32,047 bases of DNA from a virus, in the IMG/VR virus record IMGVR_UViG_3300028809_000047, positions 1-32,047 of that record; one strand, written 5' to 3'. Below the pieces are notes generated by a model that was not told the origin of the DNA, did no database searches, and saw only the letters and a program-made list of their open reading frames with translations. Position numbers and translations under genes: made by a program. This document shows, piece by piece, positions 1 through 7,007 of the stretch (the stretch's first letter is position 1; every line of letters starts with the position of its first letter).

Positions 1-543
1 TCGCCGGCGTCCATCACTAACGGCATTGCGCCAATTCCTTCGAGCGGAAACACTGCTGAAGACATTCGGGCAGATATTCAAGCGCTGTGGGCCCCCTTCA
101 TCGCAGCTCGTAACCCACCACGTAGCGCCGTCTACTTGATGGATTCAACGACCGCTCTGGCGTTGAGCATGATGCAAAACCCGCTCGGCCAATCCGAGTT
201 CCCAGGCCTCACCATGAACGGCGGCACCTTCATGGGCGTTCCGGTAATCGTTTCTGATTACCTGCCTGTTGATTCCAGCGGCGGCATGGTTATCCTGCTC
301 AACGCTTCGGATATCTGGCTGGCCGATGATGGTCAGGTTACCATCGATGCTTCCCGCGAAGCTTCGTTGCAGATGCTCGACAATCCGACCAACAACAGCG
401 CCACTGGCACCGCTACCAGCATGGTATCCATGTTTCAAACTAACAGCACGGCCTTCCTCGCGGAGCGCTATATCAACTTTGCCCGCCGTCGCGCAAGCGC
501 CGTCGCATGGTTGTCCGGCGTGAACTGGGGAGCTGGCGCGTAA
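1..543 (+). CDS. Major capsid protein, HK97 family (C-terminal 180 residues, 5' end outside the window)
   Basis: The frame is open from base 1 and ends at TAA 541-543. The visible part looks like the end of an HK97-fold capsid subunit: a segment beginning RSAVYLMDSTTALAL, then GVPVIVSDYLP, a VILLNASDIWLADDG strand, an acidic stretch with DASREASLQMLDN, and a final AFLAERYINFARRRASAVAW helix. In HK97-fold proteins these elements belong to the P and A domains that close the capsomer. Whether a ClpP- or U35-type protease is fused to the N-terminus cannot be seen. A very strong terminator follows 20 bases after the stop, as expected for a highly expressed gene. The portal gene lies downstream rather than upstream, which is unusual for this class. 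The family call is confident, the exact subtype is not. Confidence 0.88.
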   Translation, partial: SPASITNGIAPIPSSGNTAEDIRADIQALWAPFIAARNPPRSAVYLMDSTTALALSMMQNPLGQSEFPGLTMNGGTFMGVPVIVSDYLPVDSSGGMVILLNASDIWLADDGQVTIDASREASLQMLDNPTNNSATGTATSMVSMFQTNSTAFLAERYINFARRRASAVAWLSGVNWGAGA

Positions 544-563
544 CGTAGCTCTGTTGTAAACTT

Positions 564-628
564 AAAGCCGGTAACGCACGGGTAGCTCCCGAGCACCTTC
601 TCCCGGAGGTCTGCGTTACCGGCTTTTT
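564..628 (+). terminator. Intrinsic terminator after the capsid gene
   Basis: Bases 564-578 pair perfectly with 612-626 (core GCCGGTAACGC / GCGTTACCGGC), and the 3' arm runs into a T tract. The 33-base loop contains smaller complementary runs (CTCCCGAG / CTCCCGGAG region). It lies between the capsid gene and the GIY-YIG gene, so most transcripts should stop here and limit expression of the endonuclease. Confidence 0.9.
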
Positions 629-665
629 CTATTCCCCGGGAAAACGATCACGGGAGTGACCGAGA

Positions 666-1526
666 ATGGCAATTTACATCTACCACCTGTGCTGTCCTGA
701 CACCGGTGAAATCCGTTACATTGGCAAGTCGAATAATCCGCAACACCGTTTCAGCAGACACATCCAGGCTTCTAAAAATCCTAAGAATTATGCGCAGCGT
801 TGGATTGCTACTTTGATCCGCGCGGGTAAAAAGCCCGTGCTTAAAATAGCCGCTGAGCTTTCTCCTGAAGAGAACTGGCAAGAAGTAGAAAAACAAGCGA
901 TAGCTAAAGGTTTCGCCGACGGCTTGCGTTTGACGAATACGAGTGCAGGGGGTGAAGGCGTACTGATTTTAGATCCGGTAAAGGAAGCTTCGCGAATAGC
1001 AGCCATAGATAAAGCATGGAAGTGTGCGGCCCTGCGTAGACGTCAAGGCGACAGGGTTAAAGCCGGCATGGGTACTCCGGAATCTAAGGCAGCGAATCGC
1101 GCACGGATGTTAGAAAAATGGCAGGACCCCGAGTACGCAGCTTTAAACGCGAGAAGGGTTAGTGAGGCGTATTCGACACCAGAAGCGCGCAAAGCCCAGT
1201 CGGAAAGGGCTATAGAAGCTAATAAAAACCCAGAAGTTGTGGCGAAAAGAGTAGCCGGTATAAAGGCCGCATGGGCAGAACCAGCTAAGAAAGAAGAATG
1301 GGTAGCCAACATAACTGCCTCGCAGAATACACCGGCAGCGAGGGCTTCAAAGTCGGCACAAATGAAAGCCTTCCACCAAGATCCTGAATTTATCGCCAGA
1401 CGCAAGGTGCGAATGGCCGATCCGGAGATGATAAAGCGACGCGGCTTGGCCATATCTGCGGCCAAGCAAAAGAAAAAGGCCGAGCGGCTAGCTGCTGAAA
1501 AACTAGCAAATACCCCGCCAACCTAA
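666..1526 (+). CDS. GIY-YIG homing-type endonuclease
   Basis: The 286-residue product begins with a GIY-YIG nuclease domain at about residues 3-95. It shows YIY at 4-6, YIG at 18-20, the following NPQHRFSRH segment with the expected catalytic Arg, and a conserved Glu in the EVEKQAIAKG helix near residue 75. The C-terminal 170 residues are a tandem array of roughly 20-24 residue units of the form DPE/TPE..A..R...A, resembling the NUMOD3-type DNA-binding repeats of phage endonucleases. The start is supported by GGGAG ten bases upstream. The gene sits directly behind the capsid terminator and before an unrelated virion gene, the typical position of a free-standing homing endonuclease. Its A+T content is visibly higher than that of its neighbours, which suggests separate acquisition. 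The target site cannot be predicted. Confidence 0.85.
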   Translation: MAIYIYHLCCPDTGEIRYIGKSNNPQHRFSRHIQASKNPKNYAQRWIATLIRAGKKPVLKIAAELSPEENWQEVEKQAIAKGFADGLRLTNTSAGGEGVLILDPVKEASRIAAIDKAWKCAALRRRQGDRVKAGMGTPESKAANRARMLEKWQDPEYAALNARRVSEAYSTPEARKAQSERAIEANKNPEVVAKRVAGIKAAWAEPAKKEEWVANITASQNTPAARASKSAQMKAFHQDPEFIARRKVRMADPEMIKRRGLAISAAKQKKKAERLAAEKLANTPPT

Positions 1527-1564
1527 TATCCTGCGTGGGCGACCAACCCCCGGAAGCCCACCGC

Positions 1565-2668
1565 ATGAAAGATTTTATCGGCTTCACCAGAAAAATTCTG
1601 TTCATGAATCAGGGCGATAGCTTGCCAGATCCTCCTATTCCAGCGCCGCCGGGGCCCTACGACCGAAGTATTCCGGCTGCCGATGGTCTGAATGCATATT
1701 TGACCCCTTACAACTCGCCGACCGGCATCATGGTCGTACGTGGGTTCTTCACGAACAACGCTGCTTCAATCCCCACCCTGGATATCAAGTGGAACGGCGT
1801 CGCCATGACGCAGGTCCCTATCGTCGCTAACGCTACCTCCGGCGACCCGGTGTTATTCCTGGCCGCTATCAAGGGAGGCGCCACGGGAACGCATAACCTG
1901 ACGATCGATGTAACGTCGGGAAGCGTAGGAAAAGGCTTTTTACGCATAGGCGACCTGGCCGCCATGGATACCGACTGGATCGGCCAAGTTCAATCCGGTA
2001 TCGCCGATACGCAAATAGTAGATGTGTTCGTTGTACCAACCGCGAGCGGTAGTTCCGTCGCCCAAATTGCAGGCTTCATCGGCGAGCAAGTTTGGCCGAT
2101 AACCGAATACCAAAACGCGACGATCCAGTGGACTACATACCGCGAAGATTCAATCCAAAAGGTGTTGAACGGCGACTTCGCTACAGATGCAGACTGGACG
2201 AAGGGCGGCGGCTGGACGATTTCCGGCGGTCAAGCGCGTCGACAGTACCCCGGCAACTCTTCGCTGATCCAGAAAGGATGGACGCTGCTTGACCCCGCTA
2301 AAGTGCATCGCGTGTCCTTCAATTTTGTTCAGCGTGGGGCGATCGGTAATATCTCCTTGGCGTGGACTAACGCAGCGGGTACAGGTATTCAAACTTTCTC
2401 GCAGACCTATACCGCGCAAGGTATCTACTCCCTGCGGGTTTATCCGCCGAACAATACTGGCGGCCTGATGATTACCGGCATCGGCAATAACAACACCTCT
2501 GCGGCCACGATCGTCGACGATGTGTCGGTAGTCGAAGAGGGTACGCAAAACGCCGTGATGTTCGCCACGCAATCGCAACCCGGACCCCAGCAGTACACCT
2601 ATGAGGCGAACGCGGAGGGCACTGCCGGTTGGCTTACTGTGGAAATAAAAGGCCTAGTGCTGCCATAG
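1565..2668 (+). CDS. Putative head decoration or virion surface protein with carbohydrate-binding-like domain
   Basis: The product has 367 residues from ATG 1565, chosen because GGAAG lies 8 bases upstream. A longer GTG form from 1535 has no visible ribosome site, and ATG 1604 is another possible start. Residues about 40-190 look like an all-beta domain of the kind seen on phage virions, with the phrase KWNGVAMTQVPIVAN and a long run of alternating hydrophobic residues. From about residue 202 the motif NGDFATDADWTKGGGWTISG opens a jelly-roll domain resembling carbohydrate-binding module 4/9-like domains common in phage structural proteins. It is in the head gene cluster between capsid and portal, so a head-surface or decoration role is inferred. 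No catalytic signature is seen. The structural-protein call is moderately sure, the sugar-binding role is only suggested by the fold. Confidence 0.6.
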   Translation: MKDFIGFTRKILFMNQGDSLPDPPIPAPPGPYDRSIPAADGLNAYLTPYNSPTGIMVVRGFFTNNAASIPTLDIKWNGVAMTQVPIVANATSGDPVLFLAAIKGGATGTHNLTIDVTSGSVGKGFLRIGDLAAMDTDWIGQVQSGIADTQIVDVFVVPTASGSSVAQIAGFIGEQVWPITEYQNATIQWTTYREDSIQKVLNGDFATDADWTKGGGWTISGGQARRQYPGNSSLIQKGWTLLDPAKVHRVSFNFVQRGAIGNISLAWTNAAGTGIQTFSQTYTAQGIYSLRVYPPNNTGGLMITGIGNNNTSAATIVDDVSVVEEGTQNAVMFATQSQPGPQQYTYEANAEGTAGWLTVEIKGLVLP

Positions 2669-2678
2669 CCTTGTGTTC

Positions 2679-2687
2679 TGATATACT
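2679..2687 (+). promoter_or_regulatory. Extended -10 promoter before gene 2713
   Basis: TG 2679-2680, one base, then TATACT 2682-2687. A weak -35 match (CTGCCA, 2660-2665) lies 16 bases upstream. The site is 26 bases before the ATG of the next gene and is one of five similar rightward sites in the window. Confidence 0.6.
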
Positions 2688-2712
2688 CCGGCTAAATTTG
2701 AGGACTTTTCGC

Positions 2713-2997
2713 ATGAGCAAAGTAGAATTTACCTACAGCAAAGGCGGTAAAACTGTAACTATGGCACGCCGCTACGCTGAAACTTTGCGCAAGCTAGGCC
2801 ACGGCACATACGAAACCAGAATGCTCACTGCTACTACGCCGAAAGCTCCTGCAGAAGACGACGAGCCTCTGGTATCCGCTGCACTAGCCGAGTTTGCCGC
2901 GGAGAATAAAGTGGACCTTTCCAAAATCATCGGCACCGGTAAAGACGGGCGTATCAAGAAGTCTGATATTGAAGCCTTCATCGCCGTGCAGGTGTAA
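2713..2997 (+). CDS. Small head-region protein with E3-binding (PSBD)-like domain
   Basis: The product has 94 residues from ATG 2713, with GAGGA about 9 bases upstream. An earlier in-frame start at 2629 would lie inside the upstream gene and before the promoter. Residues 1-40 are basic, with a KGGKTVTMARRYAETLRKLG segment seen in small phage head-region proteins. Residues 53-91 match the peripheral-subunit-binding (E3-binding) fold of 2-oxoacid dehydrogenase E2 proteins: a helix VSAALAEFAAENKVDLSKI, then GTGKDGRI and KSDIEAFI. There is no lipoyl or catalytic domain, so it is not a metabolic enzyme. The fold is probably reused as a small helical docking module in the virion. It is three bases from the portal gene, so it may be co-translated with it. 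Function is unknown, and the domain call is good. Confidence 0.7.
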   Translation: MSKVEFTYSKGGKTVTMARRYAETLRKLGHGTYETRMLTATTPKAPAEDDEPLVSAALAEFAAENKVDLSKIIGTGKDGRIKKSDIEAFIAVQV

Positions 2998-3000
2998 AAG

Positions 3001-4377
3001 ATGCGTCTATTCGGTCGAGAGCTGTCCCTAACCTTCAAGCGTGCGCCAATGTCGCCGCCCGGTACGGGCATGGGCGGTTGGTGGCCGATGATCCGCGAAC
3101 CTTACTCCGGCGCATGGCAGAAGAACGATACGTGGACTAATGAATCGGTCTTGGCGCATTACGCCGTCTACGCCTGCGTAACGCTTATCGCGAATGACAT
3201 CGGCAAGTTGCGTCAGCGCTTGATGGAACTGGACGCGAACGGGATCTGGAAAGAGACCACTAGCCCAGCTTTCAGTCCGGTGCTCAAGAAGCCGAACAAC
3301 TACCAGAACCATATCCAGTTCAAACAATGGTGGCAGACCTCTAAGTTGATCAGCGGCAACACCTACGGGTTGAAGCAGCGCGACCAGCGTGGTGTAGTCG
3401 TGGCTATTTATTTGCTTGACCCGTGTCGCGTGCTCCCCCTGGTCGCTGAAGACGGTTCGATCTACTACCAGCTCTCGAACGACAATTTGAACCGCGTAGG
3501 CGACGGCGTAACCGTACCGGCGTCCGAGATCATCCATGACCGGATGAACTGCTTGTTCCACCCCCTGGTAGGCGTGTCTCCGCTCTACGCCGCCGCGCAA
3601 GCCGCGTGCCAGTCCCTCAAGATGCAAAGCGATAGCTCGACCTTCTTCGAGAACGGCGCGCGTCCTGGCGGCATCCTGTCGGCCCCCGGCGCTATCAGCG
3701 ACGAGACGGCAGCACGGCTTAAAGCGCATTGGGACGCGAACTACACCGGCCAGAATGCGGGTAAGGTCGCCGTTGTCGGTGACGATCTCAAGTTCCAGCA
3801 GATGAAGATGTCGGCCACTGATTCGCAATTGATCGAACAATTCCGGCTTACCGCGGAAATGATCTGCACGGCGTTCCACGTCCCCCCGTCCAAAGTCGGC
3901 GTGACCAACTCCCCGACTGGAACTACCGCAGCACAAGAGAACCAGAAGTATTACTCGGACTGCATTCAGGTACTCGCCGAAGAATACGAGGCTTGCATGG
4001 ACGACGGCCTTTCGCTGCCAGTTCAGTACGGTGTAGAGCTTGATGTAGAAGGCCTGCTGAGGATGGACATGGGCGCGTTGGTGACAACCTTGGCCGCCGC
4101 AGTCGGAGGTAGCATCATGACGCCTAACGCAGCCTTGCGTAAGCTAAACCAGCCTCCAGTCGCCGGCGGCGACACAATTTACATGCAGCAGCAAAATTAT
4201 TCGCTCTCCGCTCTGTCGAAACGTGATGCGCAGGTAGATCCATTCGCCACCGGCACCGCGCAGCCTGCAGCTACAGAGCCGGCCGCACCGGCAGAACCCA
4301 CCGACGAAGAAATCCAAGACAGCGCGAAGTTGCTCGCGATGCTCGTAGAGAAGGGGCTAAACATTGAACATGCGTGA
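3001..4377 (+). CDS. Portal protein, HK97 family
   Basis: The 458-residue product has the usual length and order of HK97-type portals. It has an N-terminal segment with WTNESVLAHYAVYACVTLIA, the wing region NGIWKETTSPAFSPVLKKPN, a clip/stem region KMSATDSQLIEQFRLTAEMI, the conserved CTAFHVPPSKVG, and the crown motif TAAQENQKYYSDCIQVLAEE. The C-terminus is a proline/alanine-rich acidic tail that fits inside the head. The portal dodecamer forms the DNA entry/exit ring at one capsid vertex and is the docking site for terminase and the connectors. It follows the small E3-binding-like gene by three bases and overlaps the next gene by eight. Its position after the capsid gene is out of the usual terminase-portal-protease-capsid order. 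Confidence 0.93.
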   Translation: MRLFGRELSLTFKRAPMSPPGTGMGGWWPMIREPYSGAWQKNDTWTNESVLAHYAVYACVTLIANDIGKLRQRLMELDANGIWKETTSPAFSPVLKKPNNYQNHIQFKQWWQTSKLISGNTYGLKQRDQRGVVVAIYLLDPCRVLPLVAEDGSIYYQLSNDNLNRVGDGVTVPASEIIHDRMNCLFHPLVGVSPLYAAAQAACQSLKMQSDSSTFFENGARPGGILSAPGAISDETAARLKAHWDANYTGQNAGKVAVVGDDLKFQQMKMSATDSQLIEQFRLTAEMICTAFHVPPSKVGVTNSPTGTTAAQENQKYYSDCIQVLAEEYEACMDDGLSLPVQYGVELDVEGLLRMDMGALVTTLAAAVGGSIMTPNAALRKLNQPPVAGGDTIYMQQQNYSLSALSKRDAQVDPFATGTAQPAATEPAAPAEPTDEEIQDSAKLLAMLVEKGLNIEHA

Positions 4378-5257
4378 ACTAGAAGCGCAGGCTCAAGCCC
4401 TGGCGCCGGTTATTGCTGCAGCCATCGCCAAGGCCGTAGCGCCGCTGAATGAAGAACTGGCCGAGTTGCGTAAGTGCTTGGCGGATCGCCCTATGCCGGT
4501 CGAACCGGACTTGGAAGCGATCGCCGCACTGGTGAAGCTGCCAGAAGTCAAAGACGGCGAGCCAGGAAAGGATGCAGAGCCGGTAGACCTGGCCGCGCTT
4601 GCCGAAGCCATCGCCAAGCTTATCGTGCTGCCTGAAGTGAAGGACGGCAAAGACGCTGCTGAAGTCGACCTGGCCGCAGTGGCCGCACTCGTCGAAGTTC
4701 CGGCTCCTGAGAAGGTTGACGTAGAAGCCATCGCCCGCGCCGCTGCCGCACTGATCCCGGTTCCTGAAGTCAAAGAACCCGAGCACGGCCGGGACGCGAT
4801 CGACCTGGAGATCCTGCCAGCCATCGACGACTCCAAACAGTACCCGCGCGGCACTTACGCAGCGCACAACGGCGGTCTGTGGAAGTCGTACGAGCGCACG
4901 CATGGCATGCGCGGCTGGGAGTGCATTGTGGACGGCATCGCGTCGGCCAGCGTAGCCCAAGACGACGTGCGCGAGTTCTCCGTGAAGCTGGTGAAGTCCA
5001 GTGGTGTCGAGGTCGTACAGAAGTTCAACATGCCGATCCAAGTTTACAAAGGCGTACACCGTGAAGGCGACTCCTACGACGCGCACGACACCACGACTTG
5101 GGCCGGTAGCCAGTGGGTATCGAACAAATCTGCCAACACCGACAAACCCGGCGCTAGCGACGCATGGACCTTGGTCGTCAAAGCCGGACGGAATGGTAAA
5201 GACCTGCGCGAGAATGCCAGCACCTACGATCCGGCTAAAGGAGTGACGCTCAAATGA
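4370..5257 (+). CDS. Portal-adjacent accessory virion protein with repeats and carbohydrate-binding-like modules
   Basis: The product has 295 residues from ATG 4370. A TTG two codons earlier (4364) has the better spacing from AAGGGG, so the start is uncertain. Residues 1-45 look coiled-coil or helical. Residues 46-150 hold three imperfect repeats, each an alanine/leucine-rich helix with valine/proline followed by a charged loop (PEVKDGEPGKDA, PEVKDGKDAAEV, PEVKEPEHGRDA). Two compact aromatic modules follow at about 158-190 (YPRGTYAAHNGGLWKSY, GWECIVDG) and 225-280 (YKGVHREGDSYDAHD, then AWTLVVKAGRNGKD). They resemble the carbohydrate-binding-like units often found in phage fibres. The place between portal and connector suggests a head accessory, possibly a head fibre. 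No enzymatic motif is visible. Confidence 0.6.
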   Translation: MRELEAQAQALAPVIAAAIAKAVAPLNEELAELRKCLADRPMPVEPDLEAIAALVKLPEVKDGEPGKDAEPVDLAALAEAIAKLIVLPEVKDGKDAAEVDLAAVAALVEVPAPEKVDVEAIARAAAALIPVPEVKEPEHGRDAIDLEILPAIDDSKQYPRGTYAAHNGGLWKSYERTHGMRGWECIVDGIASASVAQDDVREFSVKLVKSSGVEVVQKFNMPIQVYKGVHREGDSYDAHDTTTWAGSQWVSNKSANTDKPGASDAWTLVVKAGRNGKDLRENASTYDPAKGVTLK

Positions 5258-5628
5258 TGTACGTCACCCTGGAGCGCGCAAAAGAACACCTGAACATGGA
5301 CCACAGTTCAGACGACAACTTGATCACGGTCTACATTCAAGCGGCGTCCGGCGCGGTAAAGAATTACCTAAAGAGCGCTTCGCCTTATGAGGTCGAGCGC
5401 GACAGCAACGACGATATTATTCTCGACAGCTCGGGCGATCCGATCTACGTCGTCGACAGCAACGGCGACAAGGAGGTCAGCTATCCAGTTCAGGCGGCCA
5501 CGCTTCTGATGGTCGGCTTCCTGTATAAAGACCGCGACGAAAACCCGGACGACGCGTTTGCCCGAGGCTACTTGCCGATGCCTGTTACGGCTTTGCTCTA
5601 CCCACTTCGCGACCCCGCCCTAGCCTAA
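5254..5628 (+). CDS. Head-tail connector (gp6-like adaptor)
   Basis: The 124-residue product starts at ATGATG overlapping the previous stop. It has the pattern of the Phage_connect_1/gp6-like family: an N-terminal VTLERAKEHLNMDHSSDDNLI, a helix with AASGAVKNYLK, and a C-terminal helix VQAATLLMVGFLYKDRDENP. In HK97-type phages a ring of this adaptor binds under the portal and extends the DNA channel. It sits between the portal block and the head closure protein, as expected. A 35-residue loop rich in Asp and Ser (NDDIILDSSGDPIYVVDSNG) interrupts the helices and is longer than in small homologues. Confidence 0.82.
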   Translation: MMYVTLERAKEHLNMDHSSDDNLITVYIQAASGAVKNYLKSASPYEVERDSNDDIILDSSGDPIYVVDSNGDKEVSYPVQAATLLMVGFLYKDRDENPDDAFARGYLPMPVTALLYPLRDPALA

Positions 5629-5641
5629 AAGGACTACAAAG

Positions 5642-6259
5642 ATGGCTGACAAATTCGCACGGGTCTTCGGGAGCTTTCTCCGGCGGATCATCGACATGGG
5701 TGATGGAACCTGGTCGGAACGCGTGGTCGCGCAGCCACCGGCAGCATTGCTTACTGGCACGAGTAAACAGCGGATCCGCGTTGATGTGGGGCAGACTGGA
5801 TTTTTCGAGAAGCGCGAATTCGAAATGTTCCGTGAGTTCGCGACCGCCACTACAGCGACTTACATCCTGCGAGTAGTGGCCCCAGTAAACTTCATTCTCC
5901 ATGATCTGTCCCTAGAGCTTGAAGCGGGTACGGCCAGGTTAGCTACATTCTCCGGCGGCACCCCGACCGGAACTTTTAGCGAAACGCTACCGTACGTTGC
6001 GGCGAACACTATGACGGAAACACCGCCTACGTATGCGTCGCAGCTCGTGATAACCGCGATACCCACGGGAGGCACCCTGGCCGGCGGCTCAGCGATTAGA
6101 GTCACGCGGGTTAAGGCTGCCGACAACTCTAACTTCGCGGCCAGTGTAGGCAGCACGCCTGATCTCGTGGCCGGTCGGGCGCCCGGCACCTACTACCTGA
6201 CTCTGCAGCTTACCGCCGCCATCGGCGTGCTGAAGGCTCGTTTTGAGGAACGCCCATGA
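5642..6259 (+). CDS. Conserved virion structural protein, head-tail region
   Basis: The product has 205 residues. AAAGGA lies about 10 bases before ATG 5642. It begins with about 45 residues that could be disordered, then FFEKREFEMFREF, TATYILRVVAPVNFILHD, ELEAGTARLATFSGG, YASQLVITAIPTGGTLAGG and a final RAPGTYYLTLQL. This pattern of a jelly-roll domain with a GTYYL end recurs in structural proteins of many tailed phages, but its role is not settled. It is encoded between the gp6-like adaptor and the head closure protein and overlaps the latter by ATGA, so an external virion component, perhaps a decoration or collar protein, is inferred. No catalytic residues are apparent. Confidence 0.6.
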   Translation: MADKFARVFGSFLRRIIDMGDGTWSERVVAQPPAALLTGTSKQRIRVDVGQTGFFEKREFEMFREFATATTATYILRVVAPVNFILHDLSLELEAGTARLATFSGGTPTGTFSETLPYVAANTMTETPPTYASQLVITAIPTGGTLAGGSAIRVTRVKAADNSNFAASVGSTPDLVAGRAPGTYYLTLQLTAAIGVLKARFEERP

Positions 6260-6594
6260 GCCGCGCCGGCCAGTACCGCCACCGAGTGGACATCCAAGAT
6301 TGGACAGAAGTCCGGGATGAAGAGACGGGCGGCTTCACCGAGGCTTGGGTAACCGTGTTCGCCGATGTGCCAGCGCGCATTGCTCCCGCCAGCGGTCGGG
6401 AATTCCTGGCCGCTGCGGCAATTCAGTCCGAGATCATCGCGCGCATCGTAATCCGCCAGCGCCCCGGCCTGAATGCCAAGCAACGCATTTTGCACAACGG
6501 CGATATCTACAACGTGCACGCATGGCTGCCGGATCAGGAAAGCGGGCGTGACTATGTGTCGGCGCCTTGCTCGCGCGGAGTGGACGAAGGTTGA
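6256..6594 (+). CDS. Head closure / head-tail joining protein (SPP1 gp16-like)
   Basis: The 112-residue product has the Phage_H_T_join pattern: an N-terminal AGQYRHRVDIQDWTEVRDEE, the conserved AWVTVFADVPARIAPASGRE, a central ARIVIRQRPGLNAKQRI strand pair and the end NGDIYNVHAWLPDQESGRDY. Proteins of this family form a small beta-barrel ring that closes the connector and accepts the tail. It overlaps the upstream stop by ATGA. The motif match and neighbours make the call strong. Confidence 0.88.
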   Translation: MSRAGQYRHRVDIQDWTEVRDEETGGFTEAWVTVFADVPARIAPASGREFLAAAAIQSEIIARIVIRQRPGLNAKQRILHNGDIYNVHAWLPDQESGRDYVSAPCSRGVDEG

Positions 6595-6600
6595 AAGGCT

Positions 6601-6609
6601 TGCTAGAGT
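6601..6609 (+). promoter_or_regulatory. Extended -10-like promoter before gene 6646
   Basis: TG 6601-6602, one base, then TAGAGT 6604-6609, 36 bases before ATG 6646. This is the weakest of the five related sites because the hexamer matches TATAAT at four positions and the downstream bases differ from those of the other four. Confidence 0.4.
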
Positions 6610-6645
6610 TCAGATTCCCTTAGCTCATCCCACAGAGGAAGAATC

Positions 6646-6954
6646 ATGAGCGAATCTGAAGCTGCAATCGAAAAAGAAATCCAAGACAAAGGGCTGAACG
6701 CGCCGCGTCTTACCCCCGCTCTGATCGACGCGGCGGTAGCCAGTGCTACCTACACCGTGCTCCCAAGCGGCCGCGCAACGATCTGCGAAATGACTTTGCG
6801 CAACGGCTACGTCGTACTCGGCGAATCGCTTTGCGTAAGCATCGAAAACTTCGACGCGGAGATCGGTCAGAAGATCGCCTACCAAAATGCTCGCGATAAG
6901 ATTTGGGCGTTGGAAGGTTATCTGCTCCGGCAGAAACTACACGACGAAGCCTGA
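6646..6954 (+). CDS. Gp49-like phage protein
   Basis: The product has 102 residues with GAGGAAG before the ATG. It matches the Gp49 family of phage proteins (HK97 gp49 type) through KEIQDKGLNAPRLTPALIDA, a strand with TLRNGYVVLGESLCVS, and the conserved end IENFDAEIGQKIAYQNA plus KIWALEGYLL. The family is widespread in phages, and its function is not established. It has its own candidate promoter and is followed 17 bases later by a terminator, so it could be expressed as a single-gene unit within the late region. Confidence 0.8.
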   Translation: MSESEAAIEKEIQDKGLNAPRLTPALIDAAVASATYTVLPSGRATICEMTLRNGYVVLGESLCVSIENFDAEIGQKIAYQNARDKIWALEGYLLRQKLHDEA

Positions 6955-6971
6955 CTCTTGTAGCAAAATGG

Positions 6972-6995
6972 AAACCCGCTTCGGCGGGTTTTCTT
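6972..6995 (+). terminator. Intrinsic terminator between Gp49-like gene and gene 7008
   Basis: AAACCCGC 6972-6979, a TTCG tetraloop, GCGGGTTT 6984-6991, and a T-rich tail to 6995. The ribosome site AGGAGG of the next gene starts only three bases downstream, so the terminator and the start region are contiguous. Confidence 0.85.
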
Positions 6996-7007
6996 GTAGG
7001 AGGACTA

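Noticed and set aside
1535-1565. GTG 1535 as start of the virion protein gene
   Set aside because: No ribosome site precedes it, while GGAAG precedes ATG 1565; a few residues of doubt remain.
2713-2997. Dihydrolipoamide acyltransferase fragment as a metabolic gene
   Set aside because: Only the subunit-binding-like fold is present; lipoyl and catalytic domains are missing and the context is structural.
3028-3936. 302-codon leftward open frame
   Set aside because: Lies wholly opposite the portal gene, with Arg/Val/Gly-rich shadow composition.
4680-4800. Collagen-like triple-helix region in gene 4370
   Set aside because: The KDGEPGKD and KDGKD phrases are isolated; no run of consecutive Gly-X-Y triplets exists.
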